From assembly GCF_018785245.1 (NCBI RefSeq), contig NZ_WQPL01000007.1, forward strand, positions 92,029-156,028: a stretch of DNA of 64,000 nucleotides, in the 5' to 3' direction. The DNA comes from Collinsella aerofaciens (GTDB lineage Bacteria; Actinomycetota; Coriobacteriia; Coriobacteriales; Coriobacteriaceae). The position numbers and the translations under genes were made by a program. Positions 7,785-16,104 of the stretch are shown piece by piece (within the stretch, counting starts at the first letter, position 1; the number at the start of each line of letters is the position of its first letter). The notes under the pieces were generated by a model. The model was not told the origin of the DNA and made no database searches. It saw only the letters and a program-made list of their open reading frames with translations.

Positions 7785-9080
7785 TTATTTGGCGCCTTGC
7801 ATGACCTCGTCGAGGGTGACGTTTACGGCATGCTGGGTAGGAACCCAGTCGACCTTCAGGAACAGTGCGGCAACCGTGATGGGGATATAGCTGAACATAA
7901 AGATCGGGAAGGTAAACAGGTTGGTCACCAGGCGCCACTTTTGTGCGCAGTGAATATGCTTGTACTCAAAGATGGTCGTGAGCAGCGCCAGGATAAAGAA
8001 GGTCTGGTACATCATCGCAAAGGTCATAATGAGCGAAGCGGCACACGCCTGCATCTCAACTTCGGTAGCCAAGAAGCCGTGCGAAAGGCCGCCCACAATG
8101 AGGAACGTGGCATTGGCGAGCATCGAGATCAAAGACAGCAGCATGCCCGGGGCGATCGTCATGAACATGTCGTAGGCGGCAAAGCGGCGATAGCGGAACA
8201 TCGACTTGACAAGATGCTTGCCGTAGGTAAAGAACACCTGGTAAAAGCCCTTGGTCCAGCGCATACGCTGCTTCCAGGATGCCTTGAACGTCACGGGTTG
8301 CTCGTCAAAAAACTCCGCCGGCGCATAGCCAATGCGAATGCCGTGAATGGCGCAGAACGTAGTGAACTGGATATCCTCGGTCAGCGTGTGGAACTGCCAG
8401 CCGTGCATGCCCTCGATAACGCTGGCGGAGATAAGGTAGCCCGATCCCGAGACAGCGCAGGAAGTCCTGCAGATATTGCGCGCGTTGTTGAGAAAGCGCG
8501 CCTCGCGCAGATACCAGGTAGCATTAGCTGCCGAGATCCACGAGCTGCCGAAGTTCTTGGAGTTGCGATAGCTCGTGACCACATGGAATCCCTGGTCAAA
8601 GGCGTCGTTCATCTTAGACACGTAATCGCGGGAGATGACGTTGTCGGCATCGAAGATGAAGTAGCCCTCAAACGTGTCGGGATACTCGTTGAGAATGCGA
8701 TCGAAACCAAAGTCCATGACCCAGCTCTTGCCCTTGCGAGCGAGGTCATTACGCTCGTAAACAATGGCACCGGCCTCGCGCGCGAGCTGCGCGGTGTTGT
8801 CGGTGCAGGCATCGGCGACCACGAAGACCTCGATAAGCTCGGACGGATAATCCTGGTCCTTGATGGAGCGAACGAGGTTGGCAATCACGGCCTCCTCGTT
8901 ATGTGCCGCAATAAAGAAAGCATAGCGATGGAGTTTTTTTGCCTTGGGAGGCGCGACCTCGCCACGAAGAGCGCCAATGACAAAGAAGACCACCTGGTAC
9001 AGAAAGCAGACCGTGAGCAGCGTGACAACAATCTGGTTGAAGATCACGATGGGTGTGTTGGTTTGTAAAAAGGCGAGCAT
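7785..9080 (-). CDS. Membrane glycosyltransferase, GT2 family
   Basis: A 431-residue processive-type family 2 glycosyltransferase, related to cellulose synthase/NAG transferases. It begins with a membrane span (residues about 12-38), then the cytosolic GT-A domain with AAHNEEAVIANLVRSIKDQD near 58, VADACTDNT near 89, the metal-binding FDADN near 142, the general-base TED motif (HTLTEDIQFT) and QRMRW of the Q-x-x-R-W motif. Three to four spans follow in the C-terminal part. The start ATG at 9080 is chosen because GGGAG lies six bases upstream. Such enzymes polymerise and export surface glycans; acceptor and sugar donor are not predictable here, and no other capsule genes are nearby. Confidence 0.88.
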   Translation of the reverse strand: MLAFLQTNTPIVIFNQIVVTLLTVCFLYQVVFFVIGALRGEVAPPKAKKLHRYAFFIAAHNEEAVIANLVRSIKDQDYPSELIEVFVVADACTDNTAQLAREAGAIVYERNDLARKGKSWVMDFGFDRILNEYPDTFEGYFIFDADNVISRDYVSKMNDAFDQGFHVVTSYRNSKNFGSSWISAANATWYLREARFLNNARNICRTSCAVSGSGYLISASVIEGMHGWQFHTLTEDIQFTTFCAIHGIRIGYAPAEFFDEQPVTFKASWKQRMRWTKGFYQVFFTYGKHLVKSMFRYRRFAAYDMFMTIAPGMLLSLISMLANATFLIVGGLSHGFLATEVEMQACAASLIMTFAMMYQTFFILALLTTIFEYKHIHCAQKWRLVTNLFTFPIFMFSYIPITVAALFLKVDWVPTQHAVNVTLDEVMQGAK

Positions 9081-9162
9081 GCAGGCTCCCAGCAACGCGT
9101 TACGTAAACAACCGTATATCTTACCGCAGGCTTACCGAGTTCAAGAAACCACCTAATACTGG

Positions 9163-10176
9163 CTAGGCTTCGAGCAGACCGAGCTGCGGGACGATTTCGT
9201 CGCCAGCGGCAGTACGGCCGAGCGAACGCGGGGCCAGATCATCCAGAACCGCCGCAAGATCCCACGGTAGCTCATCACGGCACTCAATGCGCTCCCCCGT
9301 CACGGGATGATCGAATGCCACGCGCCAGGAATGCAGGAACTGCCTGGTCAGGCCCTGGTCAGCGCGCGCATCGCACTTGCCGTAAAGCGGATCGCCCACG
9401 CAGGCGTGGTTGATATGGCGCATATGCACGCGAATCTGATGTGTGCGGCCCGTAAATAGGTGGCACTCGACGAGGGTATAGCCGTCGTCAAAACGCGTGG
9501 AATCGAAGCGCTCGAGGACCTTAAAGGTCGTGATGGCCTGGCGTGCAAAGGGATCATCGGAAACCGCCATCTTCACGCGGTCCCGCGTAGAACGGGCGAT
9601 ACCGGTATTGATAGTGCCCTCGTCCATGGCAATGTGACCGTGAACAAGCGTAATGTAGCGGCGGTCGAGCGTGCGCGTACGGATAAGATTTTGGAGCGCG
9701 CGCTGGGTATCGTCGTCTTTAGCCGCGAGCATAAGGCCCGTGGTATCGCGATCCAGACGATGCACGATGCCGGGGCGGTCCTCGCCCTGAACGGTGCCCA
9801 GATGGTCGATACCGCAGTGATAGACCAGGGCATTCGCAAGCGTACCGCTCTCATGACCATGCGCAGGATGGCACACCAGGCCACGCTGCTTAGAGAGCAC
9901 GATGAAATAGTCGTCCTCATAGCGAATGTCGAGCGGGATGGCCTCAGGAATCACGTCGGTCGGATCGTGCGGCTCGGGCAAGTCAACCGAGATGCGGTCG
10001 CCGGCGCGCACGGCATACTTTTTTGACAGGCAGGTCTCGCCGTTGACGGCAACGGCGCCGCCTTCGATCAGATGTGCACAGGCAGAGCGCGTAGGGCAGC
10101 CGTCATTGGCACCCAGATAGGCATCGAGACGCTGGCCAGCGCAATCGTCAGCAACAAGGATATGGATGTCGGCCAT
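9163..10176 (-). CDS. RluA/RluD-family 23S rRNA pseudouridine synthase
   Basis: A 337-residue pseudouridine synthase. Residues 1-65 form an S4-type RNA-binding domain (GQRLDAYLGANDGCPTRSAC, SKKYAVRAGDRISVDLP); the catalytic aspartate is D142 in HRLDRDTTGLML, the family's motif II; further conserved parts are YITLVHGHI and GRTHQIRVHMRHINHACVGD. RluD modifies U1911, U1915 and U1917 of 23S rRNA in E. coli; the target here is inferred from similarity only. The gene follows lspA with a TAATG stop/start overlap, a pairing that is common in Gram-positive bacteria and implies one transcript. Confidence 0.92.
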   Translation of the reverse strand: MADIHILVADDCAGQRLDAYLGANDGCPTRSACAHLIEGGAVAVNGETCLSKKYAVRAGDRISVDLPEPHDPTDVIPEAIPLDIRYEDDYFIVLSKQRGLVCHPAHGHESGTLANALVYHCGIDHLGTVQGEDRPGIVHRLDRDTTGLMLAAKDDDTQRALQNLIRTRTLDRRYITLVHGHIAMDEGTINTGIARSTRDRVKMAVSDDPFARQAITTFKVLERFDSTRFDDGYTLVECHLFTGRTHQIRVHMRHINHACVGDPLYGKCDARADQGLTRQFLHSWRVAFDHPVTGERIECRDELPWDLAAVLDDLAPRSLGRTAAGDEIVPQLGLLEA

Positions 10177-10775
10177 TAGCGCTCATTCCTTTCGCGAATC
10201 TTGCGGGCACGCTCCCCACGCTGCTTGGCTTTGCGCTTGGCGCGTGCCTCATCACGGGCATTGAGCTCGGCAGTCGCATCAACCTCGCGGGCCGCGGGAC
10301 TCAAGAACATGTAGCCGAAGAGGGCGAGTACAACGCCCACGGTAATGCCGATATCGGCCACATTGAAGACGGGAAAGTCGATGAAGGTGGTGGCAATAAA
10401 ATCGGTCACGAAGCCAAAGGCCAAACGATCGATAGCGTTGCCAATGGCGCCGCCCGCGACCATAGCCATGCCCACCACCTCCAAGCGAGCAAGCTGGGGC
10501 GCGCGAAGCAAGTACGCGGCAATAGCGATAATGACCGCCAACGCCAGCACGGCAAACGCGATGCCATGCCCCTCGCCCATGCTAAAGGCAGCACCGATAT
10601 TGCGGACAAACATAAAGTCGATGACACCGGGAATGACGGTCGCATGTAAAGCGTCGCCCACGGCACGAACCGCAAGCTTGGTCAGTTGGTCAACGAGCAA
10701 CACAACGAGCGCCACCCCACCAGTAACGCCTAACCGCCAACGCAAAGGCGGCGTCATATCCCCAGTACGACCCAA
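10176..10775 (-). CDS. lspA: Signal peptidase II (lipoprotein signal peptidase)
   Basis: LspA cleaves signal peptides of diacylglyceryl-modified prolipoproteins in the membrane. The 199-residue product has four spans and the two catalytic aspartates, D116 in GNAIDRL and D141 in FNVADIGI; VRNIGAAFS is the conserved N-terminal motif. A basic tail of about 40 residues (ARAKRKAKQRGERARKIRER) extends past the last span and is unusual in composition. The start may be the ATG at 10775 or 10757. The protein could process the lipoprotein relic at 50.9 kb and others. It is coupled to the downstream pseudouridine synthase gene. Confidence 0.95.
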   Translation of the reverse strand: MGRTGDMTPPLRWRLGVTGGVALVVLLVDQLTKLAVRAVGDALHATVIPGVIDFMFVRNIGAAFSMGEGHGIAFAVLALAVIIAIAAYLLRAPQLARLEVVGMAMVAGGAIGNAIDRLAFGFVTDFIATTFIDFPVFNVADIGITVGVVLALFGYMFLSPAAREVDATAELNARDEARAKRKAKQRGERARKIRERNER

Positions 10776-10897
10776 ATCAATCCCCTACCCTCAGAACAAT
10801 CGAATTCCGTTGAACGCAATTAACCATCTTATATTGCCATACGCAGAGCGCACGACATATCCACCAACGCAAGCGAAATAACCAGCACAAAACAAAA

Positions 10898-10925
10898 GCG
10901 ACATTCCGAATAACGGAATGTCGCT
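10898..10925 (-). terminator. Hairpin followed by T-rich tract
   Basis: A 12-bp perfect stem (AGCGACATTCCG at 10898-10909 with 10914-10925) around a short loop. On the minus strand it is followed by TTTTGTTTTG, so it looks like the final terminator of ileS transcription, about 220 bases past the stop codon. Confidence 0.65.
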
Positions 10926-11005
10926 AAATAGCTTTCGACTAAGAGCACAGGTCGAAAGAGAAGGCTCTAGTTCCAACAATGGAAAAGCCGCGTTGCCGTC
11001 ACCAA

Positions 11006-11113
11006 CTGCGAAAACGTCCCTAAGCGAGCAAGGTGACGTGAAAGAGGAGGGAAGCGTACTTTGGTACGCGACCGACGATTGAACGTCAGATTGCCGCTTA
11101 GGGGCGTTTGCAG
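11006..11113. repeat. Structured intergenic element, copy 1 (beyond ileS)
   Basis: A nested hairpin: outer stem 11006-11026 with 11095-11113 (ending CCCTAAGCG / CGCTTAGGG), middle stem 11034-11039 with 11083-11088 (TGACGT/ACGTCA), inner stem 11054-11059 with 11064-11069 (GCGTAC/GTACGC, loop TTTG). Between the stems are GTGAAAGAGGAGG and CGACCGACGATTGAACG. Copy 2 at 54457-54558 has the same inner stem and joining segments but different outer and middle stem sequences that still pair. Strand of action is unknown; both copies lie past the stop codon of a minus-strand gene. The rest of the 370-base gap between ileS and lspA holds only two simple hairpins. Confidence 0.7.
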
Positions 11114-11118
11114 CGTCG

Positions 11119-11153
11119 GTAGGTTACGGCGTTCTACGAACGCCGTAACCTAC
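11119..11153 (-). terminator. Palindrome overlapping the ileS stop codon
   Basis: A perfect 16-bp stem (11119-11134 with 11138-11153, sequence GTAGGTTACGGCGTTC and complement) with a 3-base loop. The ileS stop codon at 11150-11152 lies inside it. There is no T run, so it is a strong hairpin but not a standard intrinsic terminator; it may protect the transcript end or compete with the element next to it. Confidence 0.5.
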
Positions 11154-13951
11154 AGCGCGTCAGCGCAGCGCTTACAGATATGTGCGTGGCCGTTGTACTT
11201 GCCGACGGTGGTGCGGTAGTTCCAGCAACGGTCGCAGCACTCGCCCTCGGCAGCCTCGATAGCAACGGAGAGCTCCTCGCCCTGGGTCAGCTCAACATCG
11301 GAGACGATGTAGAACTCGGCCAGGTCGACAGCCTTGTCGCCGGTCAGCAGCGCGTACATCTCGGCGGGAACGACCGCCTTGACGCGAACCTGCTGGCTCT
11401 TGGTGAAGGTGCCGGCAGAGCGGGCATCCTCAAGGGACTTGGTCACGGCGCTACGGAGTTCGAGCGAAGCCTCGAGCACACCCTCAAACTCATTGGCCTC
11501 GTCGACCGTGATGGGCGACTTGTACCAATCGAGCAGCGCGGCGTACTTCTGGTGGTCGACGCAGCCGGCGGGCGCATATGCCATGGCCTCATCGACCGTG
11601 TAGGACAGGATCGGCTGCAGATCGCGCATGAGCATCGAGAAGAGCTCGGCCAGCACGGTCTGGGCACTGCGGCGCTCGAGCGAGCCGGGCTTGTCGCAGT
11701 ACAGGCGATCCTTCAGGGCGTCGAGGTACACGTTGGAAAGCTCGGTAACCACGAAGTCATAAAGCGCACGGTAAGCGCGCGGGAACTCGTAGCAAGAGTA
11801 AGCGTCGTCGACCTCGGCCTGAACCTGGGTCAGACGGGCAACCATGAGCTTGTCGAGCGGCAGCAGGTCGGCAAAGGCGACACCGTCGGTCTCAGGCTCA
11901 AACTGGCCCTCGAGCTCGGAAAGCAGGAAGCGCAGCGTGTTGCGGAAACGACGGTAGGCATCGGACGTACGGGCAAGAATCTCGTGGTCGATGGACACGT
12001 CGGAGCTGGTGTCAACGGAGGCAACCCACAGGCGGATGATGTCGGCGCCCATCTCGTCACAGACCTTATTGGGGTCGATGACATTGCCGAGCGACTTGGA
12101 CATCTTGCGGCCCTGGCCATCGAGTGTGAAGCCCTGCGAGACGACCGCCTTGTACGGAGCATGGCCGTTGGCACCCACCGAGGTGAGCAGCGAGCTCTGG
12201 AACCAACCACGGTGCTGGTCGGAGCCCTCGAGATACACGTCCGCCGGGTACTCAAGCTCGGGACGGTACTCGCAGACGGCCTTCCAAGACACGCCGGAAT
12301 CCCACCACACGTCGAGGATGTCCTTATCGGCCTTGAGGTGATGGCCGCCACACTTGGGGCAAACGCAAGCCTCGCCCAGGTAACTCTCGGGAGCGTCGGT
12401 GAACCAGGCGTCGGAGCCCTTCTCGTGGAAGAGCTTGATGACGGCGTCGAGCGTGGCGTCGTTCATGACCTTCTCGCCGCAGTCGGCGCAAGTGTAGCTG
12501 GGGATAGGCACGCCCCAGTTGCGCTGACGGCTGATGCACCAGTCGGGACGCTGCTCGACCATGGCGCCGATGCGGTTGGCGGCGTGAGCCGGATACCACT
12601 TGACGTTCTCGCGGACCTCTTTGCCAGCCTGCTCGCGCAGACCGGTCTTGTCCATCGAGACGAACCACTGGTCGGTAGCACGGAAGAGCACCGGGTGCTT
12701 ACAGCGCCAGCAGTGCGGATAGCTGTGCGTGATCTTCTTCTCGAGGACCAGGGTGCCGCGCTCGCGCAGGAACTCGATGATGTGCGGGTTGGCCTCGTCG
12801 GTATCCATGCCGCTGAAGGGGCCGCCGGTGCCAAACTCCTCGCCGGTGTAGAACTTGCCGTCGTCATCGACCGGCATGCAAATGTCGGTGATGCCCTCCT
12901 TGAGGCAGGCGAAGTAGTCGTCGACGCCGTGACCGGGCGAGTTGTGAACGATACCGGTACCGTCATCGACACCGACGTAATCGGCCAACAGCGCAACGCC
13001 CTCGACACCGTCAAAGATCGGCTGCTTATAGTGAATGTGATGGAAGGTCTCGGCGGGAACCACATAGGGCTTGCCGTCGACCACAACCGGGGTGTACTCC
13101 CAGCCAAACTCCTCGCAGCACTTGGGAGCCAGGTCCTCGAGCATGACCTCGGCGCGGCCGTCGTGCTCAACGGCGACGTAGGCGGCACCGGGCTTGAGAG
13201 AAACTGCCTGGTCGGAGGGGATGGTCCACGGCGTGGTCGTCCAGATGATAAAGTCAACCGGGCCGTCGAAGTTCTCGAGGCCGGCGGGCTTGGAGGTCAT
13301 CTCAAAGCGCACGAAGATGGACAGGCTCGTCTCGTCGGAGTACTCAATCTCGGCCTCAGCAAGTGCGGTATGGCAGTGCTTGCACCAGTGGACGGGCTTG
13401 TGACCGCGATAGATCATGCCCTTGTCGAACATGGCCTTGAAAACCTCGATGTCGGCGGCGTCATGCTGGTGATAGAGCGTCAGATAGGGGTTGTCCCAAT
13501 CGCCGAGCACGCCCAGGCGACGGAAGCCGGCCTTCTGCAGCTCGATGTTCTCGACAGCGAACTTGTTGCAAAGCTCGCGGATATTAGCCGTGGAGGTCTG
13601 GTTGAACTTCTCGGTGCCGAGCTTCTCCTCGACCTTATGCTCGATCGGCTGGCCATGGCAGTCCCAACCGGGGACATAGGGAACCTCATAGCCCTGCATC
13701 ATCCAGTAACGGTTGATCATGTCCTTCGAGATCTTGTTCATGGCGTGGCCGATGTGGATCGGGCCGTTGGCGTACGGAGGGCCGTCGTGCAGCACGAACT
13801 TCTTGTGACCCTCGTTCTTCTTCAGAACCTGCTCGTAGACCTTGTTGTCCTGCCAGTCCTTGAGTCGCTTGGGCTCGGACTTGGAAAGACCGGCACGCAT
13901 GGGAAAACCGGTCTTGGGCAGATTCATCGTCTGCTTGTACTCGTTTGCCAC
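11150..13951 (-). CDS. ileS: Isoleucyl-tRNA synthetase
   Basis: Class I synthetase of 933 residues that charges tRNA-Ile and edits misactivated valine. HIGH is at residues 66-69 in GPPYANGPIHIGHAMNK, KMSKS near 616 (GRKMSKSLGNVIDP), and the C-terminal zinc finger is CDRCWNYRTTVGK followed by HICKRCADAL. The GTG at 13951 is taken as the start because AAAGGGG precedes it by five bases and the product then begins VANEYKQTMNLPKTGFPMRA; the open frame continues upstream through the T-box terminator, which cannot be coding. Expression is controlled by the T-box leader described separately. No adjacent co-transcribed gene is evident. Confidence 0.97.
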   Translation of the reverse strand: MANEYKQTMNLPKTGFPMRAGLSKSEPKRLKDWQDNKVYEQVLKKNEGHKKFVLHDGPPYANGPIHIGHAMNKISKDMINRYWMMQGYEVPYVPGWDCHGQPIEHKVEEKLGTEKFNQTSTANIRELCNKFAVENIELQKAGFRRLGVLGDWDNPYLTLYHQHDAADIEVFKAMFDKGMIYRGHKPVHWCKHCHTALAEAEIEYSDETSLSIFVRFEMTSKPAGLENFDGPVDFIIWTTTPWTIPSDQAVSLKPGAAYVAVEHDGRAEVMLEDLAPKCCEEFGWEYTPVVVDGKPYVVPAETFHHIHYKQPIFDGVEGVALLADYVGVDDGTGIVHNSPGHGVDDYFACLKEGITDICMPVDDDGKFYTGEEFGTGGPFSGMDTDEANPHIIEFLRERGTLVLEKKITHSYPHCWRCKHPVLFRATDQWFVSMDKTGLREQAGKEVRENVKWYPAHAANRIGAMVEQRPDWCISRQRNWGVPIPSYTCADCGEKVMNDATLDAVIKLFHEKGSDAWFTDAPESYLGEACVCPKCGGHHLKADKDILDVWWDSGVSWKAVCEYRPELEYPADVYLEGSDQHRGWFQSSLLTSVGANGHAPYKAVVSQGFTLDGQGRKMSKSLGNVIDPNKVCDEMGADIIRLWVASVDTSSDVSIDHEILARTSDAYRRFRNTLRFLLSELEGQFEPETDGVAFADLLPLDKLMVARLTQVQAEVDDAYSCYEFPRAYRALYDFVVTELSNVYLDALKDRLYCDKPGSLERRSAQTVLAELFSMLMRDLQPILSYTVDEAMAYAPAGCVDHQKYAALLDWYKSPITVDEANEFEGVLEASLELRSAVTKSLEDARSAGTFTKSQQVRVKAVVPAEMYALLTGDKAVDLAEFYIVSDVELTQGEELSVAIEAAEGECCDRCWNYRTTVGKYNGHAHICKRCADAL

Positions 13952-13993
13952 GGTACCCCTTTCATGTCGTGGGCGCGCACGCCCGTTGGGCAC

Positions 13994-14290
13994 CAAAAAA
14001 GCGCCCGTCCCTACAAGCTGGGACGAAGCGCCACAAAACGGACTGTACGCCCGCAAAAGCTCTTCGTTTAACCACCCAGCTTAGATGCCCTCGCCCGCGT
14101 ATTCGCGCGCTCGCATCCGTTACTCGGCTGGCCTGTATCGACGACCATCTCGGCGATATCTACTAAGACGAGCCTGTGCGACGCGTCCGTTGGGACCGCA
14201 GCTCCGGGGTGATTTTCATCGGTCGCATGCACGGGTTCTCAGCGCTCCCCGCTCTCTGTAACATGCGGACGGCCGACTACTCGTCCCCAT
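13994..14290 (-). promoter_or_regulatory. T-box riboswitch leader of ileS, AUC specifier
   Basis: Read on the minus strand the leader starts near GGGGACGAGTAG, has the AG-bulge motif ACAGAGAG (14259-14252), then the specifier loop GAAAATCACC whose ATC triplet (14213-14211) is an isoleucine codon. A TGGGTGGTT segment (14078-14070) is in the place of the T-box sequence that pairs with the uncharged tRNA end, although the usual ACCGCG after it has diverged. It closes with a terminator, stem 14001-14031 containing CGTCCC/GGGACG, followed by seven T residues (14000-13994). Uncharged tRNA-Ile is expected to favour the antiterminator and so allow ileS transcription. Confidence 0.85.
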
Positions 14291-14437
14291 CAACGCTTAT
14301 GCGGAGTATGCTAGCACGTTCCGCGCCGGCGAAAAACCCTCAACACTGGTTTTATACGTTCGAAATTTCTCGCGGCTGTGGACCTTCTCTAGGAGCAAAA
14401 TACCTGAAAGCACTTTATCGAAAGAAAGAAGGTTGCC

Positions 14438-15526
14438 ATGCGCACGATTGGAATGAGTGATTATACCGTTGGCGAGGATTGCTTTACCGAGCTGCCCGCC
14501 GCACTGGCCGAGTACGGAGCGACCAAGGTCGCCATCATTGGCGGCAAGCGAGCCCTGGCTGCGGCGCTGCCGGGAATCGAGGCGGCACTTGAAGGTACCG
14601 ATGTCGAGGTCCTGGAGACGCGCGTCTATGGCACCAACAGTACGCGTGCCAATATCGCCAAGGTCGTGAACTCCCCTGCCTGCCAGGAAGCCGACGTGCT
14701 CATCGCATGTGGCGGCGGCAAGGCACTCGACACCGTGAAGACCGCGGCCATCGAGCTCAAGAAGATCGTCTTTACCGTACCGACGATTTGCTCCAACTGC
14801 TCGGCCGCGACCGCCATTGCCGTTGTCTACAATGACGATGGCTCGCTCGAGGGCTATTCGTACCCCAACCGACCGGCGCACATCTTCATCAACCCCAAGA
14901 TCATCGCCGAGGCACCGGCAGAGTACTTCTGGGCCGGCGTGGGCGATGCCCTGTCTAAGCAGCCCGAGGTCGAGTACGCCACGAGCGCCGGTAATTTGGA
15001 GCACACCGCCGGTCTTGGCCTGGCACTCGCCCACACCTGCTCCGAGCCGCTGTTTACCTATGGCGTCCAGGGTCTTGAGGACGTGCGCCAGGACCTGTCG
15101 ACCGAGGCCGTAAAGCAGATCGCGCTCGACATCGTGGTCAACACGGGCTATGTCTCGAACCTGACCAACCAAAACGATTACTACTACAACTCGAGTGTGG
15201 CGCACGCGTTCTACAATGCGACGTGCAGCATTGCGCGCGAGGGAACCTATCTGCACGGCGAGGTCGTGAGCCTGGGCGTGCTCGTGCTGTTTGCCTATAC
15301 GGGCGATACCGAGAACCTTGAGCGCTACGCCGCCTTTAACAAGCAGATGGGGCTGCCCGTGACGCTGGAGCAGGTCGGCCTTACCGAGGCCGACATCCCG
15401 GCGCTGTATGAGTATGCCCACGCCACCAACGAGTGGAAGCAGGGTAACCCGGAGCCCTTCACCGACGAGAAGTTTGCCGCCGCCATCAAGGCCGCCAACG
15501 CCTACGGCCATTCTATCCTGGCCTAA
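14438..15526 (+). CDS. Glycerol dehydrogenase-like iron-containing alcohol dehydrogenase
   Basis: A 362-residue member of the GldA/iron-containing alcohol dehydrogenase family, which oxidises glycerol or other polyols with NAD. The dinucleotide-binding segment is CGGGKALDTVK at 91-101; metal-ligand positions match D170 in AGVGDALSK, the histidine in SSVAHAFYNATCS (near 248) and that in TYLHGEVVSLG (near 266). N-terminal KVAIIGGKRAL fits the Rossmann-like part. The ATG at 14438 follows AAAGAAGG. It is transcribed alone, divergent from ileS, and ends at a strong terminator at 15533-15574. The true substrate is uncertain, as this family includes hydroxybutanone and other polyol dehydrogenases. 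Confidence 0.85.
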   Translation: MRTIGMSDYTVGEDCFTELPAALAEYGATKVAIIGGKRALAAALPGIEAALEGTDVEVLETRVYGTNSTRANIAKVVNSPACQEADVLIACGGGKALDTVKTAAIELKKIVFTVPTICSNCSAATAIAVVYNDDGSLEGYSYPNRPAHIFINPKIIAEAPAEYFWAGVGDALSKQPEVEYATSAGNLEHTAGLGLALAHTCSEPLFTYGVQGLEDVRQDLSTEAVKQIALDIVVNTGYVSNLTNQNDYYYNSSVAHAFYNATCSIAREGTYLHGEVVSLGVLVLFAYTGDTENLERYAAFNKQMGLPVTLEQVGLTEADIPALYEYAHATNEWKQGNPEPFTDEKFAAAIKAANAYGHSILA

Positions 15527-15532
15527 CCGACC

Positions 15533-15574
15533 AAAACCGCCACAAAGGGGACAATACCTTTGTGGCGGTTTTTT
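15533..15574. terminator. Bidirectional terminator, CACAAAGG/CCTTTGTGG type
   Basis: A 16-bp inverted repeat (15533-15548 with 15557-15572, AAAACCGCCACAAAGG and complement) around GGACAATA, with six T residues at the end. It separates the converging glycerol dehydrogenase-like and DUF523 genes and has the same core as the terminator at 7735-7776. Confidence 0.88.
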
Positions 15575-16028
15575 ATTGCCGTAACATGCTCGAGTCGAAC
15601 TCGCTAGCCGGGATAACGCGGTAGCCGTGGCGCAGGAGCAGGTCAACGAAGACACCGTTACCTGTTGTGAGCGTGCCGCTGAAGAATCCGTCGTAGATAT
15701 GGCCCACGCCGCACGACGGACTGCGATCCTGCAAAATGCACGCAACGATCTCGGACGGGCCGCCCGCTTGCTCGCACATATCGAGCGCACGTTGAGCGCC
15801 CAGACGAAATTCGCGATCGACCGAGATACCCTCGCAGGTACGAACTTCTCCGTTCACAATCTCGGACGGCTTGCGCGGCGTGGGCAGGCCGCCAAAGACC
15901 TCAGGGCACACCAAGAGGACCTCGGTCCCCGTGCGCTCGCAAGCCTCGATCAGCTCTCGATGATAGTTGTCGAGCCCGTTATACTTGCAGCTCTCGCCCA
16001 TTAAACAGGCGCTCACCACGATCTTCAT
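15573..16028 (-). CDS. DUF523 domain protein
   Basis: A 151-residue protein matching the DUF523 family. Its conserved cysteines are in VSACLMGESCKYNG near the N-terminus, LLVCPEVFGGLPTPRKPSEI in the middle and ILQDRSPSCGVGHIYDG toward the end; the cysteine spacing suggests metal or cluster binding, but no activity is established. The ATG at 16028 has GGGGAG nine bases upstream. Its end runs into the terminator shared with the converging glycerol dehydrogenase-like gene, and its start faces the terminator of ftsH, so it appears to be a single-gene unit. Confidence 0.85.
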   Translation of the reverse strand: MKIVVSACLMGESCKYNGLDNYHRELIEACERTGTEVLLVCPEVFGGLPTPRKPSEIVNGEVRTCEGISVDREFRLGAQRALDMCEQAGGPSEIVACILQDRSPSCGVGHIYDGFFSGTLTTGNGVFVDLLLRHGYRVIPASEFDSSMLRQ

Positions 16029-16050
16029 ATACAACACTCCCCACGCAAAA

Positions 16051-16083
16051 CGCCCCATTTGAGATGGACACTCAAATGGGGCG
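16051..16083 (-). terminator. Terminator of ftsH
   Basis: A perfect 13-bp stem (CGCCCCATTTGAG at 16051-16063 with 16071-16083) followed on the minus strand by TTTTGCG, placed 20 bases past the ftsH stop codon. Confidence 0.75.
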
Positions 16084-16104
16084 ATTGACACTGCGCAACT
16101 AGTA

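Noticed and set aside
10791-10979. 62-codon minus-strand frame between lspA and ileS
   Set aside because: It includes the hairpin at 10898-10925 and has no ribosome site or family.
11180-14071. 963-codon open frame on the plus strand opposite ileS
   Set aside because: It mirrors ileS codon for codon; high GC removes stops in the opposing frame. The minus strand has all synthetase motifs.
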